A stretch of DNA of 64,000 nt from Diabrotica undecimpunctata (lineage: Eukaryota > Arthropoda > Insecta > Coleoptera > Chrysomelidae): assembly GCF_040954645.1 (NCBI RefSeq), contig NC_092806.1, positions 4,898,001 through 4,962,000 of the forward strand. The letters are read 5' to 3'. Position 1 is the first letter of the stretch; the number at the start of each line of letters is the position of its first letter. The notes under the pieces are model-generated. The model was not told the DNA's origin. It saw only the letters and a list, made by a program, of their open reading frames with translations, and did no database searches. Both the position numbers and the translations under genes were made by a program. Positions 23,508 through 34,769 of this stretch are shown here, in pieces.

Positions 23508-23547
23508 TCATCTGATGATGCCAATGAAAATTGGCGAAATATAATGA
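23508..23547 (+). ncRNA. Hammerhead motif (right palindrome arm)
   Basis: Stem I pairs UCAU (23508-23511) with AUGA (23544-23547). The core CUGAUGA is at 23512-23518. Stem II pairs GCCAAU with AUUGGC around GAAA. GAA is at 23536-23538. Stem III is the loop-less palindrome AUAU, and the cleavage nucleotide would be A at 23543. One unpaired U follows the core. Stem III is very short, so self-cleavage as a monomer is uncertain. Confidence 0.7.
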
Positions 23548-23616
23548 ATTGTTAAACAGAGTACACTTGGCTTTTAATCAGCTGTATACCCAATTAACCT
23601 CAACCCCCCTTTTTCA

Positions 23617-23966
<350 letters not shown>

Positions 23967-23981
23967 CTACCAGTTCAGCTG

Positions 23982-23982
<1 letters not shown>

Positions 23983-24053
<71 letters not shown>
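23983..24053. repeat. (TA)n microsatellite abutting the PLE
   Basis: A pure TA array of about 71 bp ending at the PLE's terminal inverted repeat. Confidence 0.97.
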
Positions 24054-24056
<3 letters not shown>

Positions 24057-24091
24057 AACAACACAGTTTATTAGGGCTGCAGTCAGTAGGT

Positions 24092-24923
24092 ATGCTAAGG
24101 ACGGAGTGGTATCGTAAACCTTGTTTTAGTAACCGTTTCATATACTTTTATTCTCAATATCCATCTAAGATGAAAACAAATTTGGTTTTGGCCCTTAAAA
24201 CTAGGGTTATCAACTTATCACACATCGAGTTCAGGGACAAGGGACTAAAAAAGTTGAGATCTATACTACAAGAGAACTGCTATCCTACAGGGCTTTTGAA
24301 TAAACTCATTTTTGGTTCTCCTTTTCCTTTGCAATTTTCTGACAACCAAAATTTTCATAATAATGAGGTGAATGAAGTCCGACAACTGACACAGACATTG
24401 ACACAGAACATATCAGAGCTACCACAATCTAAAATAACGTATGGTTGCCTACCCTATATTCCAGTTCTCACACCTAAGCTATTGGAACATTTTCAAAAAT
24501 GTTAGTGGCTTAAAAATTGCAACTAAGAATGTGAAAACGGTATCGAAGTTGTACACAAAGACAAAGGATCCTTTCACAATACAGGAGTCATCGAATGTTG
24601 TTTATTCTATACCGTGTGCCAATTGTAAAAACGTCTATATCGGAGAATCATCTCGTAATTTTCACAATAGAGTAATATCACATCGCAGCGACATAAAAAC
24701 CAAAAAGATAAACGCATGTGCGCTCACAGAACATGCATTAACTTTAAAACATGAATTTAATTTCGAAGATTCCTGTATTCTGGCTAAGGAAAAAAATCAT
24801 TCAAAACGTGTTTTCTTGGAAATGTGTTTCATAAAATCTAATACGTCTTGTATAAATAAAAAGTCAGACATAGATAAATTGAGCAACATTTATTGTTACT
24901 TACTGACAAAACATCAAAAATAA
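24092..24923 (+). pseudogene. PLE polyprotein C-terminus with GIY-YIG endonuclease
   Basis: The frame opens with WYRKPCFSNRFIYFY, the stretch that follows the RT thumb in PLE proteins, and runs through a linker to about 24505. One frameshift near 24490-24500 moves it to the frame ending at 24923. The GIY-YIG domain then reads VVYSIPCANCKNVYIGESS, with the arginine of NFHNRVISHR. In PLEs this nuclease nicks target DNA for integration. The frameshift and the missing RT make it non-functional. Confidence 0.88.
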
Positions 24924-25306
24924 AATAAAGATTTACTTTTACATATACACACCGTAATACACCTGCATACAAAACATGTTGCATACTATCAAGACAGGTT
25001 TAATATACTACTTCCATTAATATAATAGCAAGAACTCCTAATTACTTTTTAATCACACTATTTTTGTTTTTTTTTCTGTTCTCTATGGATCAGTCAAACA
25101 CACCATGAAAAGATGTTACTAACAAAATTTTAACTTTCCAACTAAATTTTAAAATGTATATTGTCCATTATCTTAAATGTTATATTTTATATGTGTGTTT
25201 TTAATGTTGAATGTCGTAGCTTTAGAAAAATAATCTCAACGACTAGTAAGTTGTAATGACAATTTGAGATATGTTGTAAATATTTACACTTTCTTCTAAT
25301 TACAGT

Positions 25307-25344
25307 GTCTTGAAGAAGGAATAAAAGAATTCCGAAAGCTCGAC
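25307..25344 (+). ncRNA. Degenerate hammerhead motif downstream of the PLE frame
   Basis: Stem I pairs GUC with GAC. The core reads UUGAAGA (25310-25316) where CUGANGA is expected. Stem II pairs GGAAU with AUUCC. GAA at 25334-25336 is followed by stem III AGCU and C as cleavage nucleotide. The first core C is replaced by U, so activity is doubtful. Confidence 0.55.
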
Positions 25345-25455
25345 CAAAAGTCAAAAGAGTGTTTCTATAACATCCCGGCCAAAGCTACTGACTGCAGCCC
25401 TAATAAACTGTGTTATTTGTTTATATCGACAGTCAATAATATCCAGTATTTCCTA

Positions 25456-25682
<227 letters not shown>

Positions 25683-26514
25683 TTAGACATCTTGTATAGT
25701 TAAGCTCCAATCAGTACGGTCCATGATATTTATTTCTTTAATGAAAAGCGGTATATTTTATAATGTGTCTAATGTTTAGCGCGTTCAATTATTTGTTTTA
25801 TATTAAATGATCATAATTATGTATTCTCTTTCAAGTTAATAATTTATGTATGAAACACCGTTCTAGTTGGTCCGATTTATTGTCACATTTGCAAAATGTT
25901 GGCATAAAATAGCGACCGTTCATTGTACATGAGTCGATTGCTTATCCTAAATGAGCTGTTCATCAGAATATATACATAATCATTGCCACATTTTCCGGAT
26001 CGGGATTTATAAATTAACTACTGACACCAAGCCGTGCCAAAAATTTATATTCCATTTGTACACTTCCATAACCAATGCGTTAAATTATTACAATTATATT
26101 ACTTCGTGCAATTGGCCATGTGGTTTTTAGCAATGAAATATAGGCAATTCTCCATGCGGCAGTAATTATTTTGTTCTTATTTTATTTTCCGGGTAAACCA
26201 AAATAAAATCGGATATGCGATTTACATGATATCGATGTTTTTTGTATGTATGTAAATATATCCACAAATATTTTTGTTTAATTTTATTAATATATTCAAT
26301 CTAATCTGACAAAAGGTCAGTATATGTAATACACTAAATCTGAGGGCCTGTCGTCGGGAATGAAAAGTGAAACTAATAAGAACTACGAATATTAATAAAT
26401 GAAAAATAATATTAAAAATAGGTTGTTCAAAAGTTAACTTCAAGCATGAGCGAGAAGCGCTATTAGGCAAGTAGCGAAAACTACAGAAAGCATATACATA
26501 TATAAATGCACACA
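25683..26514. other. No recognised feature
   Basis: AT-rich sequence up to the piggyBac remnant. No coding motif is identified. Confidence 0.45.
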
Positions 26515-26640
26515 ATCGGTAATTCGTCTATCAAAACCTCTATTTGGCAGTAATAGAAACATTATTGCAGATAATTGGTTTTCTTCTCTTCAGCCAGTGA
26601 AAGAGTTACAGTCCAGAGGCCTTACCTATGTCGGAACAAT

Positions 26641-27748
26641 CATCATCATCATTTGGCTCTACAACTCTATGTAAGTCTTGGCCGCGTTTACTATTTTCCT
26701 CCATTGTTGTCGGTCCTGAGCAGCTATTTCCCATTGCTGTATTTCCATTTTGCGTAGATCACTGGCTACTGCGTCCTTCCATCTCTTTCTAGGGCGACCA
26801 ACTGACCTTCTGCCATCGGGCCTTTCCCAGAATGTGGCGTTCAGGAGTCTTTCGTCACTCGATCTTAGTACGTGGCCCGCCAATCTTATTCGGTTTGCTT
26901 TAATGTAGCGTACTATGTTTTAATTTCCATATACTGTCTGGAGTTCATCATTGTGTCTTCTTCTCCATTCTCCTGTTGTCTCTTCTCTGTAAGGCCCATA
27001 GATAATCCGCAGAATCTTTCTTTACAGCAGTAATTTTTGATTTAAGTACGGTCATTAATGAGTAATATGCCCTGTTTCCTGCAATGATCGTGGTTGCCAC
27101 GTCCTTTTCATATTTATTTTTAGATTCTTGAATACTTGAATTCTTTGACGACTTCAAAGTTGTATTCATTGATTGTTACGTTTTGTCTAACCGGTTTTCA
27201 CCCTTCTAAAGAAGGGTGAAAACTTCTTTTGCATCTCTGGTGGATTATGCAATTGTGTCCACGTCATCCGCAAATGCCAATAGTATTTTTGATCCTCGGG
27301 AGGCAAATCCGTTTGTCAGTTGTGGTTGAGCTTTCTTTACCGCATGTTCCAGTGCAAAATTAAATAGCAGGGGGACAAGAGGATCTCCTTGTCTAAGCCC
27401 GGTGTCAATGAGGAATTCCTCCGACGTGGTGCTGCCAATTCTGATCCGTGGGGAAGCGTTCTCTGTGTTCACATGTGCTAATCGTACCAGCTTTCCAGGT
27501 ACTCCCATTTCTACCATGGTCTCCTGGTCAAACCACTGGTTTTTCTTCTTGTTATTCCTTTCTTTTCCTATAGTTTCCGCTGCGGCACTTTCTATGGCGT
27601 TCGTTATATTTTGTGATTTCTGGTCTATGGTCAATTCTGGCGTTGATGTTTCTTCTTCTTCCAGTGTCTGCAATTTGTTTTGGATCAGTGTCTGATATTG
27701 GCGTTCATTATCAAGTAAATCGAGCCTTGAAATGTCCCATCTGTTTCA
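26641..27748 (-). mobile_element. RTE-like copy, GAT-tailed, inside piggyBac
   Basis: The minus strand encodes, from 27748 down, a linker region, LRQGDPLVPLLFNFALEH and LLAFADDVDTIA of the RT. A deletion near 27194-27223 follows, and then the C-terminus GHVLRSSDERLLNATFW and PDGRRSVGRPRKRWKD. It ends in an ATGATGATGATG-type tail at 26641. The 13-mer ATGTCGGAACAAT at 26628-26640 recurs at 27749-27761. The piggyBac frame is restored across the duplication. Internal deletions make the copy defective. Confidence 0.93.
27194..27223. repeat. Perfect inverted repeat at an RTE internal junction
   Basis: GTTTTCACCCTTC (27194-27206) and its exact complement (27211-27223) are separated by TAAA. The hairpin lies where the RTE copy has lost sequence between the YADD region and the C-terminus. 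Confidence 0.92.
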
Positions 27749-28682
27749 ATGTCGGAACAATGAGAAAATCGAAAAGAAAAATACCTCCAGAATTTAAGGC
27801 AAACAATGAAAAACAAGTTTGTTCTGCACTATATGGATTTTTAAAACATAAAACGCTAATTTCATATATTCCTAAGAGAAACAAGGTTGTAATCCTCATT
27901 TACTCTAAGCATCACTATCGTGCTACGGATGTTGAGAGGAACAAACATGAAATAATATCATTCTATAATTCAACAAAAGGAGGCGTTGATGTACTAGATG
28001 AGAAATGCACCATTTACAGCTCATCAAAGAGAACTTGACGTTGGGCAATAGCTATTTTTTATCAAATATTAGACATGAGTTGTGTCAATGCATTTGTCAG
28101 GTCTAATTGTTTCAAAAATAATGAAAATACATCCCGAATCAAATTCATGAAGGGACTAGCGAAAAGCCTGACAGAACCTTTTATGAGGAAACGATTCGAA
28201 AATCCTAGAATTAGCTTAGATATAAGAAACTCGATAAGAAGAATACTTGCACTCGAAAAACCAGTAAAATTTCCACCCGAAGAAAAATTAGAGATTCGAA
28301 AACATTGTTATTTATGCCCATCTAAACTTATGATTGTACATGATCTTTATCATGTAGTAAGAAAATATGCACAAAATGTGCTTCAAAATAATCGTAATGA
28401 AAATAAATAATGTTGATTAAAATTAGTGTAGTTCACCTATTGTCAGATTTTTTTTACTGAATAAATTTGTTTATTTTTTGCATAAACATTAATGATTAGT
28501 ATTCCTTTAAACCTTATATGTATATCGTAAACTTCGCAAAAAAATATATTTTTTTAATTGATGAAATTGTGGAGGCTTGTTATAATAAAGATAAATTTCA
28601 GTACTATCTTCACTACTGTAGTGAAGTGAATAGTGAACAGTGTAGTAGTGTCTGGGGGCTCGGAAGACTGAGACCTCGGAAA

Positions 28683-28720
28683 CCCTGAAGAAGACATCAG
28701 AGAGGATGTCGAAAGCTCGG
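28683..28720 (+). ncRNA. Hammerhead motif with CUGAAGA core
   Basis: The core CUGAAGA (28685-28691) fits CUGANGA. Stem II pairs GACAUC with GAUGUC around AGAGAG. GAA is at 28711-28713, stem III is AGCU and the cleavage nucleotide is C. Stem I is only 2 bp (CC with GG). One unpaired A follows the core. The arrangement is that of PLE hammerheads, but no PLE ORF is visible nearby. Confidence 0.55.
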
Positions 28721-28739
28721 CCCAATGGATATCGATGCG

Positions 28740-29779
28740 GTTCAACCCGGAAGACTGGTGAATAGTATTAATCTTAGCTCTAGGTTTAACATATACATAT
28801 ATATGTAAAAATAAAGTTGCTGAGTATTAATGTTATGTGTTTTTAACTAATTTTATATAATTATTGCTTTAAGTTATTTGAAGAATGCTTACATATATTT
28901 TAAAAAATCTTTACATATATATGTACATATTTTTATACATTTTCATACATTTAATCCGCCCTTTAATCATAACTGAATATCTACTAATAAATGAAAACAA
29001 CTACTGAAAACCACACAGCTTAAAAAGCTCGAGGTGGCATATTCACCATTCCACTTACCTAAATACAGGTTGTTAATCTATACCGGTGTAATTAGCAATA
29101 TTAGGAAACATGACACTAAAGAACGTATTTATCTAATATCAATTACAACTAATAAAAAAGGTTTATCTGTAAACTTATTAAATGAAGACACACGAGGACG
29201 TAATTAAAAAAATTTTCTTAATAATTATATGTTTAACCCAAACCAACAGTTCATAAAATGATAATCCTATTTCCACAAATGGTGAAATCAGATTTATTAT
29301 TTCCCCTTTTTATCATCGCTACGTAACGCAAGAACTGCTTCCAGGTCACCGCGGTTTTTCTGCCGCTGACAGTCTTGAATAGGTTTATATTATTTATGGA
29401 AACATAGATTTTTATAAGATAAGCACATCCTCAATAAAAATGGAAAAGACAGAACAAGCTGCCGAAACGTAAGCGAAGATGGCATATCCTGAATTATGCT
29501 TTTTGTGGGATTTTCCAATCGGTGAAGTACAGAACAGGCTTTGAACGTTTTGTAAAGGAAATGTTCGCATCGAGGAAAAGCTCTTATATCAAAGTTTGAA
29601 AACAATTCTAAGCAAAAAATTTGAATTGTGACGATATACACATTTCATTAATTTATAGTTATTGTAGAAAAACATAGAATAGAATATGGAATAACATAGA
29701 GTATTTGATCTCTGTCATCCAGAAAATATGAAGTAAAATAGAATACCCAAGTAATTTACTCACGCTTTAATCATATATT
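28740..29779. other. No recognised feature
   Basis: AT-rich sequence. I looked for PLE or RTE coding pieces and found nothing secure. Confidence 0.4.
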
Positions 29780-30168
29780 AATTGTATAATGTGCGTGTTC
29801 TTATATATTGAACCAATGGTTGTGATTTGTGACATACGTGTTACTTTTTTCAGAGCCAGATTAAACAGTACAGGAGAAAGGTTCTCCCTGGCGCAGCCCG
29901 TTATTTGTTTTAAAAGGTTCAGATAGTTCCCCCTGAATTCGTACTCTACATTCAACTTTTTTAAAGAGTTAATTTTGTTAAATTTACCAACTGATTTGGT
30001 ATTCCTAGCTCTTTCATTGCTTTGAACATTTCCCTTCTATTCACAGAGTCGTAGGCTACTTTGTAGTCTATAAATATGTGATGAATATCACATATTTGTC
30101 TTAGGGTTTCAATCTGATGAATTGTCGATTTACCATCTCTGAAACCAGTCAGGTATTTGTTTTAAAGT
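29780..30168 (-). mobile_element. RTE-like reverse transcriptase fragment
   Basis: The minus strand reads YLTGFRDGKSTIHQIETLRQ, IFIDYKVAYDSVNRREMFKA and, after a frameshift, GCARENLSPVLFNLALKK. These are RT palm motifs. The YADD box is not reached. It abuts the 3' part of another RTE relic, so it is a separate copy. Confidence 0.78.
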
Positions 30169-30179
30169 GTCTTTCATTA

Positions 30180-31600
30180 GTTATAAATAGCCATACCACA
30201 TCAGTCTTTTCTTTTTGATTATTTCTATATTTATCACCATTTATATTCATAATTCTTTTAATGTCGTCATTTCTGATACGGGATAGCCTTGAAATCTTGG
30301 CGCTTCGTCTGCAGTACTCCATTTCTAGGGATAACTCTGTGTCTTTCTTTCGAACTTCCCAAATTTCCGACCCATATCTATGTACAGATTATGCTTTTTA
30401 CAATGGTTTTGTAAATGTGCTTTTTTATTTTATTTGTTACTTTACTCATAGGATTTTATTTTAATTGGAGAATAGCACGTTTTTCTTGTTTAATTTTGAT
30501 TTTAATGTTTTGCTGGCTCTTTACGTCAGATGTTAATATATCACCCAAGTATTTGAAGGGTGAGCTAACGAAATCTTGCTTGTTTTCATCGCCAATTACT
30601 ATAATTATATTTATTTTTAATTCCCTTTAATTTCCCAGTTTTTCATATTCCTTAAACATTGCAATTTCCACTTCTCGTTACTTCTCCACGACTACCAAAT
30701 AGTTCTCAAAATACTTTCTTTATTTCCGAAGTGGAAATTGAAATGCCAATAAACGTACTTTAACCTTTAATTGTGGCTTATTCCCATTTTAACAGTAATT
30801 ACTTTAACATGCCACAAGAAAATAGCTTCAGAACAATATTCCTTAAACAATTTCCTTAGCATATAGCTTGAGTTGTCAGTATCAGCAGGTATCAGTATTC
30901 CCATTTGGTCACATTTCCATCGTCATATTTTGAATGCTTCTTCGAGGTAGAATTTAAATAATAGCGGGGCTAAGGAACATCCCTGTCTTAACCAATCTTA
31001 AAATCTTCAGCCGTCATCTTGCCTAATTTGACTGCTCTGGTATATCCCGAGTACAGGCATTTTACAATTTTAATGAAACCTTTACTGCCACCATTGTTTT
31101 TCATGACCAACTACAACTTATGTAACGGTATGGTATTATCGGCTTTCTCAAGGTCGGCAAAGGTTCAATGGACGTTTAACATCTATGTGTTCCTTTATAA
31201 GTTGTTTAATAGTGAATACGCTGTCGATACAAGAGGTATCACCTCTAAAGCCATTTAGATCTTCTGATTCTTTAACTTCTTCTCCCATTCGCTGTTTTAG
31301 TACTCGTCCATAATGCCTTGCTACAGAAAATACTACACTTCCCATATAATTATTTTTTCTTTTCGGCTTCCTTTCTTATAAATGGAAGATATGATAGCTT
31401 TATTCCATTTTTTGGGAGAAGGCTGGTCTTCGTACATGCACTTACTAAAAGTAACTGCAAATATCTGTATTAATTTATCGGGAGCTGCTGTGAGTAGTTC
31501 GTTATTTATATTTCCTAGATTAGGGGCTTTCCTATTCCTTAGCTGCATAATTCTGATGCATTACTATTGCTTCTTGTTGAAACATTTCCTTCGTAGATTT
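30180..31600 (-). mobile_element. Decayed RTE-like element with a small insertion
   Basis: From 31600 downward the minus strand reads RT fingers (NRKAPNLGNINNELLTAA, KKWNKAIISSIYKKGSR) and RT palm (GLRQGCSLAPLLFKFYLEE near 30985). The end of the RT region and the tail follow (FKYLGDILTSDV near 30540, then YGSEIWEV near 30370). It has many stops and frameshifts. A 177-bp insertion with its own duplication interrupts it (30659-30835). Confidence 0.78.
30659..30835. mobile_element. 177-bp insertion with a 14-bp target duplication
   Basis: ATATTCCTTAAACA flanks this segment at 30645-30658 and 30836-30849, inside the RTE frame. It has no ORF. It contains an inverted pair around TTTCCGAAGTGGAAA and a GAAATGCCAATAAA stretch, which resembles stem II and the 3' side of a decayed hammerhead. 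It may be a short truncated PLE terminal piece; a SINE or other short retroposed sequence is also possible. Confidence 0.65.
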
Positions 31601-31792
31601 CTTATGAAGGTCTTCCTAAAATTATACCTTCTATTAGGAGCTTATGAGATTCTCTTCAATACTACTAAGATGTAGCCCTGCAGCGTCTTTATTCTATTTT
31701 CTTCCTGTCCTCTTAGCATATTCTTTCCTAGTAATTGTTTTTAGCATTGTCTACTTCACTTGTTATTAATCTTCTTTGCTCTTTATATATTT

Positions 31793-31864
<72 letters not shown>
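31793..31864. repeat. (TA)n microsatellite
   Basis: A pure TA array of about 72 bp that touches the left end of the DNA transposon at 31865. Confidence 0.97.
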
Positions 31865-31867
<3 letters not shown>

Positions 31868-32204
31868 GACTACAGGGAAAAAACCAGATATGTCAAAATT
31901 TCATAAAACCGAGAAAAACGCATATTTAACTTTGAAGACCATAATGTGTCTTACGTTGAAACGTATAATAAAACTCGGGAGTCAAAATTGCTCCATAAAA
32001 ACACATGAACGGCATTGCACTGTTTTTATTCAGAAAAATGTGTTACACTCTTTAAAAATCCAGGAAATTCTTGTCAACCGCAATTTGTCCATTGAAAGAA
32101 CCAGCTTAGTCATCTGAAACAGAAAATGGTCAATGCTTTCAATAATGAAAATAGGTTTCATTTTGATTAGTATTTCTATTGTGAATGATAGGTAATAATA
32201 AATA

Positions 32205-32380
32205 CAGCAAAACCTGTCAATAACGGTCACTAAAAATGACAGAACTATTGGCCGATACAAAAAGGTGGCCGCTAATACCAGGTTTTGTAGTCCACAAATT
32301 TTGGTTTGGGGAACTTTGAAACTAGCCGGCTAGTACAAGTGGCCGGTTTTGACAGGTGGCCGTTAACACAGGTTTTACTG
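32205..32380. mobile_element. pogo/Tigger-type MITE
   Basis: The 176-bp unit starts CAGCAAAACCTGT and ends with the complement of CAGTAAAACCTGT, flanked by TA on both sides. It has no ORF. The CAGT...AAAACCTG terminus and TA target are typical of pogo-group non-autonomous elements. It lies inside the larger DNA transposon. Confidence 0.8.
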
Positions 32381-32562
32381 TAACATCGTTAAAGATCCCT
32401 ACCTCTGGTTGGAACACCAGGGCATTCGTCAAAATTTTCCGTTGGTGGAAGCGTGCTCCGGGCGTCGGTGTTTAGTTTTAATCGCAGAAGTAGATCGACG
32501 CCGACGTTAAATAAAGAAATAAAAAAAGAGTAATTATAATAATAATAATTTACCTGTTACGA

Positions 32563-33044
32563 CTAATTATAAGGTAAGACGGAGAAAAAGTCCACAGCTG
32601 CAGGACCACAGAATCTCATAAGGCTCATTAAATCGCTGTGCTTGGCTTTTGAAATTGCGAGGGGTCCTGAAACAACATACAGGGAATAATATCATAATTT
32701 TTTGTGATACCTTATACCTTACCTGAGTAGGCTGGTAATGGTAATTCAAATTCTCCATTCTTTAACTCCGTAGTTGTTAAGGTCATTAGTTTATTCAAGA
32801 TGCTTGAAAAGAATGGTCCATTGTAAGAAGATCGATGATTTATAAGTCGACTGTGCTCTGATGTGGCAACAACCTCTTTCAAAAGCTGAGTTTTGAAAGG
32901 GCATTTTGGAACATACTTTTTGTCCAAAAATGATTTCCAGTCCAAAACTATTTTTCGTGTTACTTTCACGACGATGAATGGAGACGGCTTTACGCGGGAC
33001 CCCTTGATCATGCCTCTAAACTCTTTTGGTACTTTAAAAGGCAT
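32563..33044 (-). pseudogene. Spliced coding remnant of the unassigned transposon
   Basis: Exon one (33044-32723) encodes MPFKVPKEFRGMIKGSRV, RKIVLDWKSFLDKKY, EHSRLINHRSSYNGPFF and LPLPAYSG. A GTAAGG donor (32722-32717) and a TTTCAG acceptor define a 56-nt intron (32667-32722). Exon two (32666-32563) continues in frame with PLAISKAKHSDLMSLMRF and ends DFFSVLPYN, then a TAG. The frame is also open upstream of 33044 to an AG at about 33075, so another exon may precede. The tail resembles those of unclassified insect transposon proteins, from memory only. Confidence 0.6.
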
Positions 33045-33637
33045 TTTTAGATTCCACAGTCCAACATTCTTGTCACACTAAGTATGAATGTCCACGGATG
33101 AGATATGTAATTTTTATTTCACGAAGCCCATGGATTTTGTTGTTTACGATATAATGTATGAATCGGAATATTGTGAAATTAATGTGTGAATAATGCGAAC
33201 TTTTTATACCTGCCTGTTTATATTTTTAGAAGAAACAAAACGAGTCTTTCTATTACGTTATGTTATATCAATGCATAAATGTGTTGTTGAACATTTAATC
33301 ATTCAGAAAAATAATTATATTCGATATTCACAAATGTATGTTCTTACAAAAAAACTTTCTATTATTGAAACACGCATTGTTTAATAATAATTTTTAAATC
33401 AATCCAACGCTATCTACCGTGAAACTTGTGACATATCTGGTTCTTTCACTGAACGCATGGACAAAGCTGGTTTTTTCCCAGTACCCCGAAACTTTGAAGT
33501 GTAATTACTCATGACAAGACTACTTTTTGCCCTGTACGATAGCTCTAAAATGTGCTTCTCCGCGTGTTCTATACCATAGAATAGAAATCTGAAATTTGAA
33601 AAAAATTGACATGTCTGGTTTTTTCCCTGTAGTCTTC

Positions 33638-33857
33638 ATATATATATATATTTGAAAATTACTAAGTTCGAAAAACCGCGTTGAGAATTTCGGCACCTAT
33701 TTTGGATAGGGATATGGTTCCGTTCAAGTTCGGAGTCTCAATCTGCCTACTCCCCTCACTCGTGACATACCTTGTTCTCCAGAAATACGAGAACCGTCAA
33801 ATGGCACTGAGGTCTCAAGTGTTCTCAGTGTCGAGTGACGAGTGACAGGAAATGTTT

Positions 33858-33947
<90 letters not shown>

Positions 33948-34769
33948 TTAAAACTTTTTAAATATAAGCAGGAAAGTTTTTACGTAAATTTAATTATCGA
34001 ACGTGGAAATTCCGAACGGTTAAAATCTCCGCATGTAGGTGACATGGTTTTAATATTAAAATTTTAAATTATAAAATAAAATCGGATATGAATATTTAGA
34101 ATTAATACCTTTTGGTAGAATTTAAGAAAAACACAATATACTCAAAAATTGATATAAAAATATAGGGTACTACCCTACTTGCTTGTAGGGTTTTCGTAAG
34201 TTTATGAGAATAAACTACAAACTACAGCGGCTCTCGAAGCTTGAGCTTGAAATGCTTGAAATTCAGCTTGATTTATACCCCAAATAGCAATATTTGACAT
34301 CCACTTTATTTTATTTAACTTTAAATATAGAAAGCGCTTAATTAAAGACCCCTGACTTAGAGATCAATATATTAAATGAAAATTGTGTATTAGATAATAA
34401 TATTGGTATTATTGTTCATGAAGTTTGATAAATCCGTTGTCAAAAATGAAAATTCAACCTTGTACTTAATGTTTGATAAATTATTTCGAATAACATCGAT
34501 CATTCATAATACTAACAAATTATTTACATGTTAATGTCTTGGTTATTATTATGTACTGGGAGTTCAAGGTAAATATACTTACTATTTTGTTTTGAACCAA
34601 TAGATATGTCCTTACCTGCAAAAAAAAAAATAAATATTAATAAATAAGAAAATTACACCTCTATAATCAAAAGTTGTACATCGTATAATTATAAAAAATA
34701 CTGACGTAGGAAACACATAAGTATTGATTTTAAAGCTTACAATCCACATACATGATATACTAGATCACG
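33638..34769. other. TA array and unassigned AT-rich DNA
   Basis: Apart from the TA array (33866-33941) I see no gene or element until the PLE fragment. Confidence 0.45.
33866..33941. repeat. (TA)n microsatellite
   Basis: A pure TA dinucleotide array of about 76 bp. Confidence 0.97.

Larger units (their letters stand above)
23001..23615. repeat. Large palindrome with a hammerhead motif in each arm
   Basis: The left arm 23001-23272 is the near-perfect inverted copy of the right arm 23344-23615, about 272 bp each, with a central spacer of about 71 bp. Both outer ends read AAAAAGGGGGGTTGAGG (or its complement) and both touch TA arrays. Each arm carries one hammerhead motif. No protein is encoded. 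The arrangement resembles inverted PLE terminal repeats without the protein-coding part; that relation is inference. Confidence 0.93.
24054..25424 (+). mobile_element. Penelope-like element, 5'-truncated, with inverted ends
   Basis: The unit is bounded by an inverted repeat of about 36 bp: ACAGTTTATTAGGGCTGC in the left copy (24054-24089) and its complement in the right copy (25385-25424). Between them lie a GIY-YIG endonuclease frame and a hammerhead-like motif. The RT domain is missing. The left end touches a TA array. Inverted or complex terminal repeats and short truncated copies are usual for PLEs. Confidence 0.85.
26515..28407 (+). pseudogene. piggyBac transposase relic split by an RTE copy
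   Basis: The plus strand before the insertion encodes RLSKPLFGSNRNIIADNWF and LQPVKELQSRGLTYVGT. After it comes MRKSKRKIPPEFKANNEK, then YIPKRNKVVILIYSKHH and ISFYNSTKGGVDVLDEK. The C-terminal region runs to a TAA at 28408-28410, with cysteines in HCYLCPSK resembling the piggyBac C-terminal zinc-binding region. The aspartates of ADNW and GGVD sit at piggyBac catalytic positions. A stop at about 28036 and the missing N-terminus make it inactive. No TTAA-flanked termini were located. Confidence 0.88.
31865..33637 (-). mobile_element. DNA transposon of unassigned family with long TIRs
   Basis: GAAGACTACAGGG begins the left end at 31865, and its exact complement ends the right end at 33637. The inverted identity continues for about 32 bp with one mismatch. 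Both ends sit in TA-dinucleotide DNA, so the exact target duplication cannot be resolved. Subterminal sequence near 33440-33500 repeats the motif CTGGTTTTTTCCCAG-like. A spliced minus-strand coding remnant lies inside. About 1.77 kb. I cannot assign the superfamily. Confidence 0.7.

Noticed and set aside
29390..29641. Open frame of 83 codons as a gene
   Set aside because: No motif, splice site or conserved pattern supports it on either strand.
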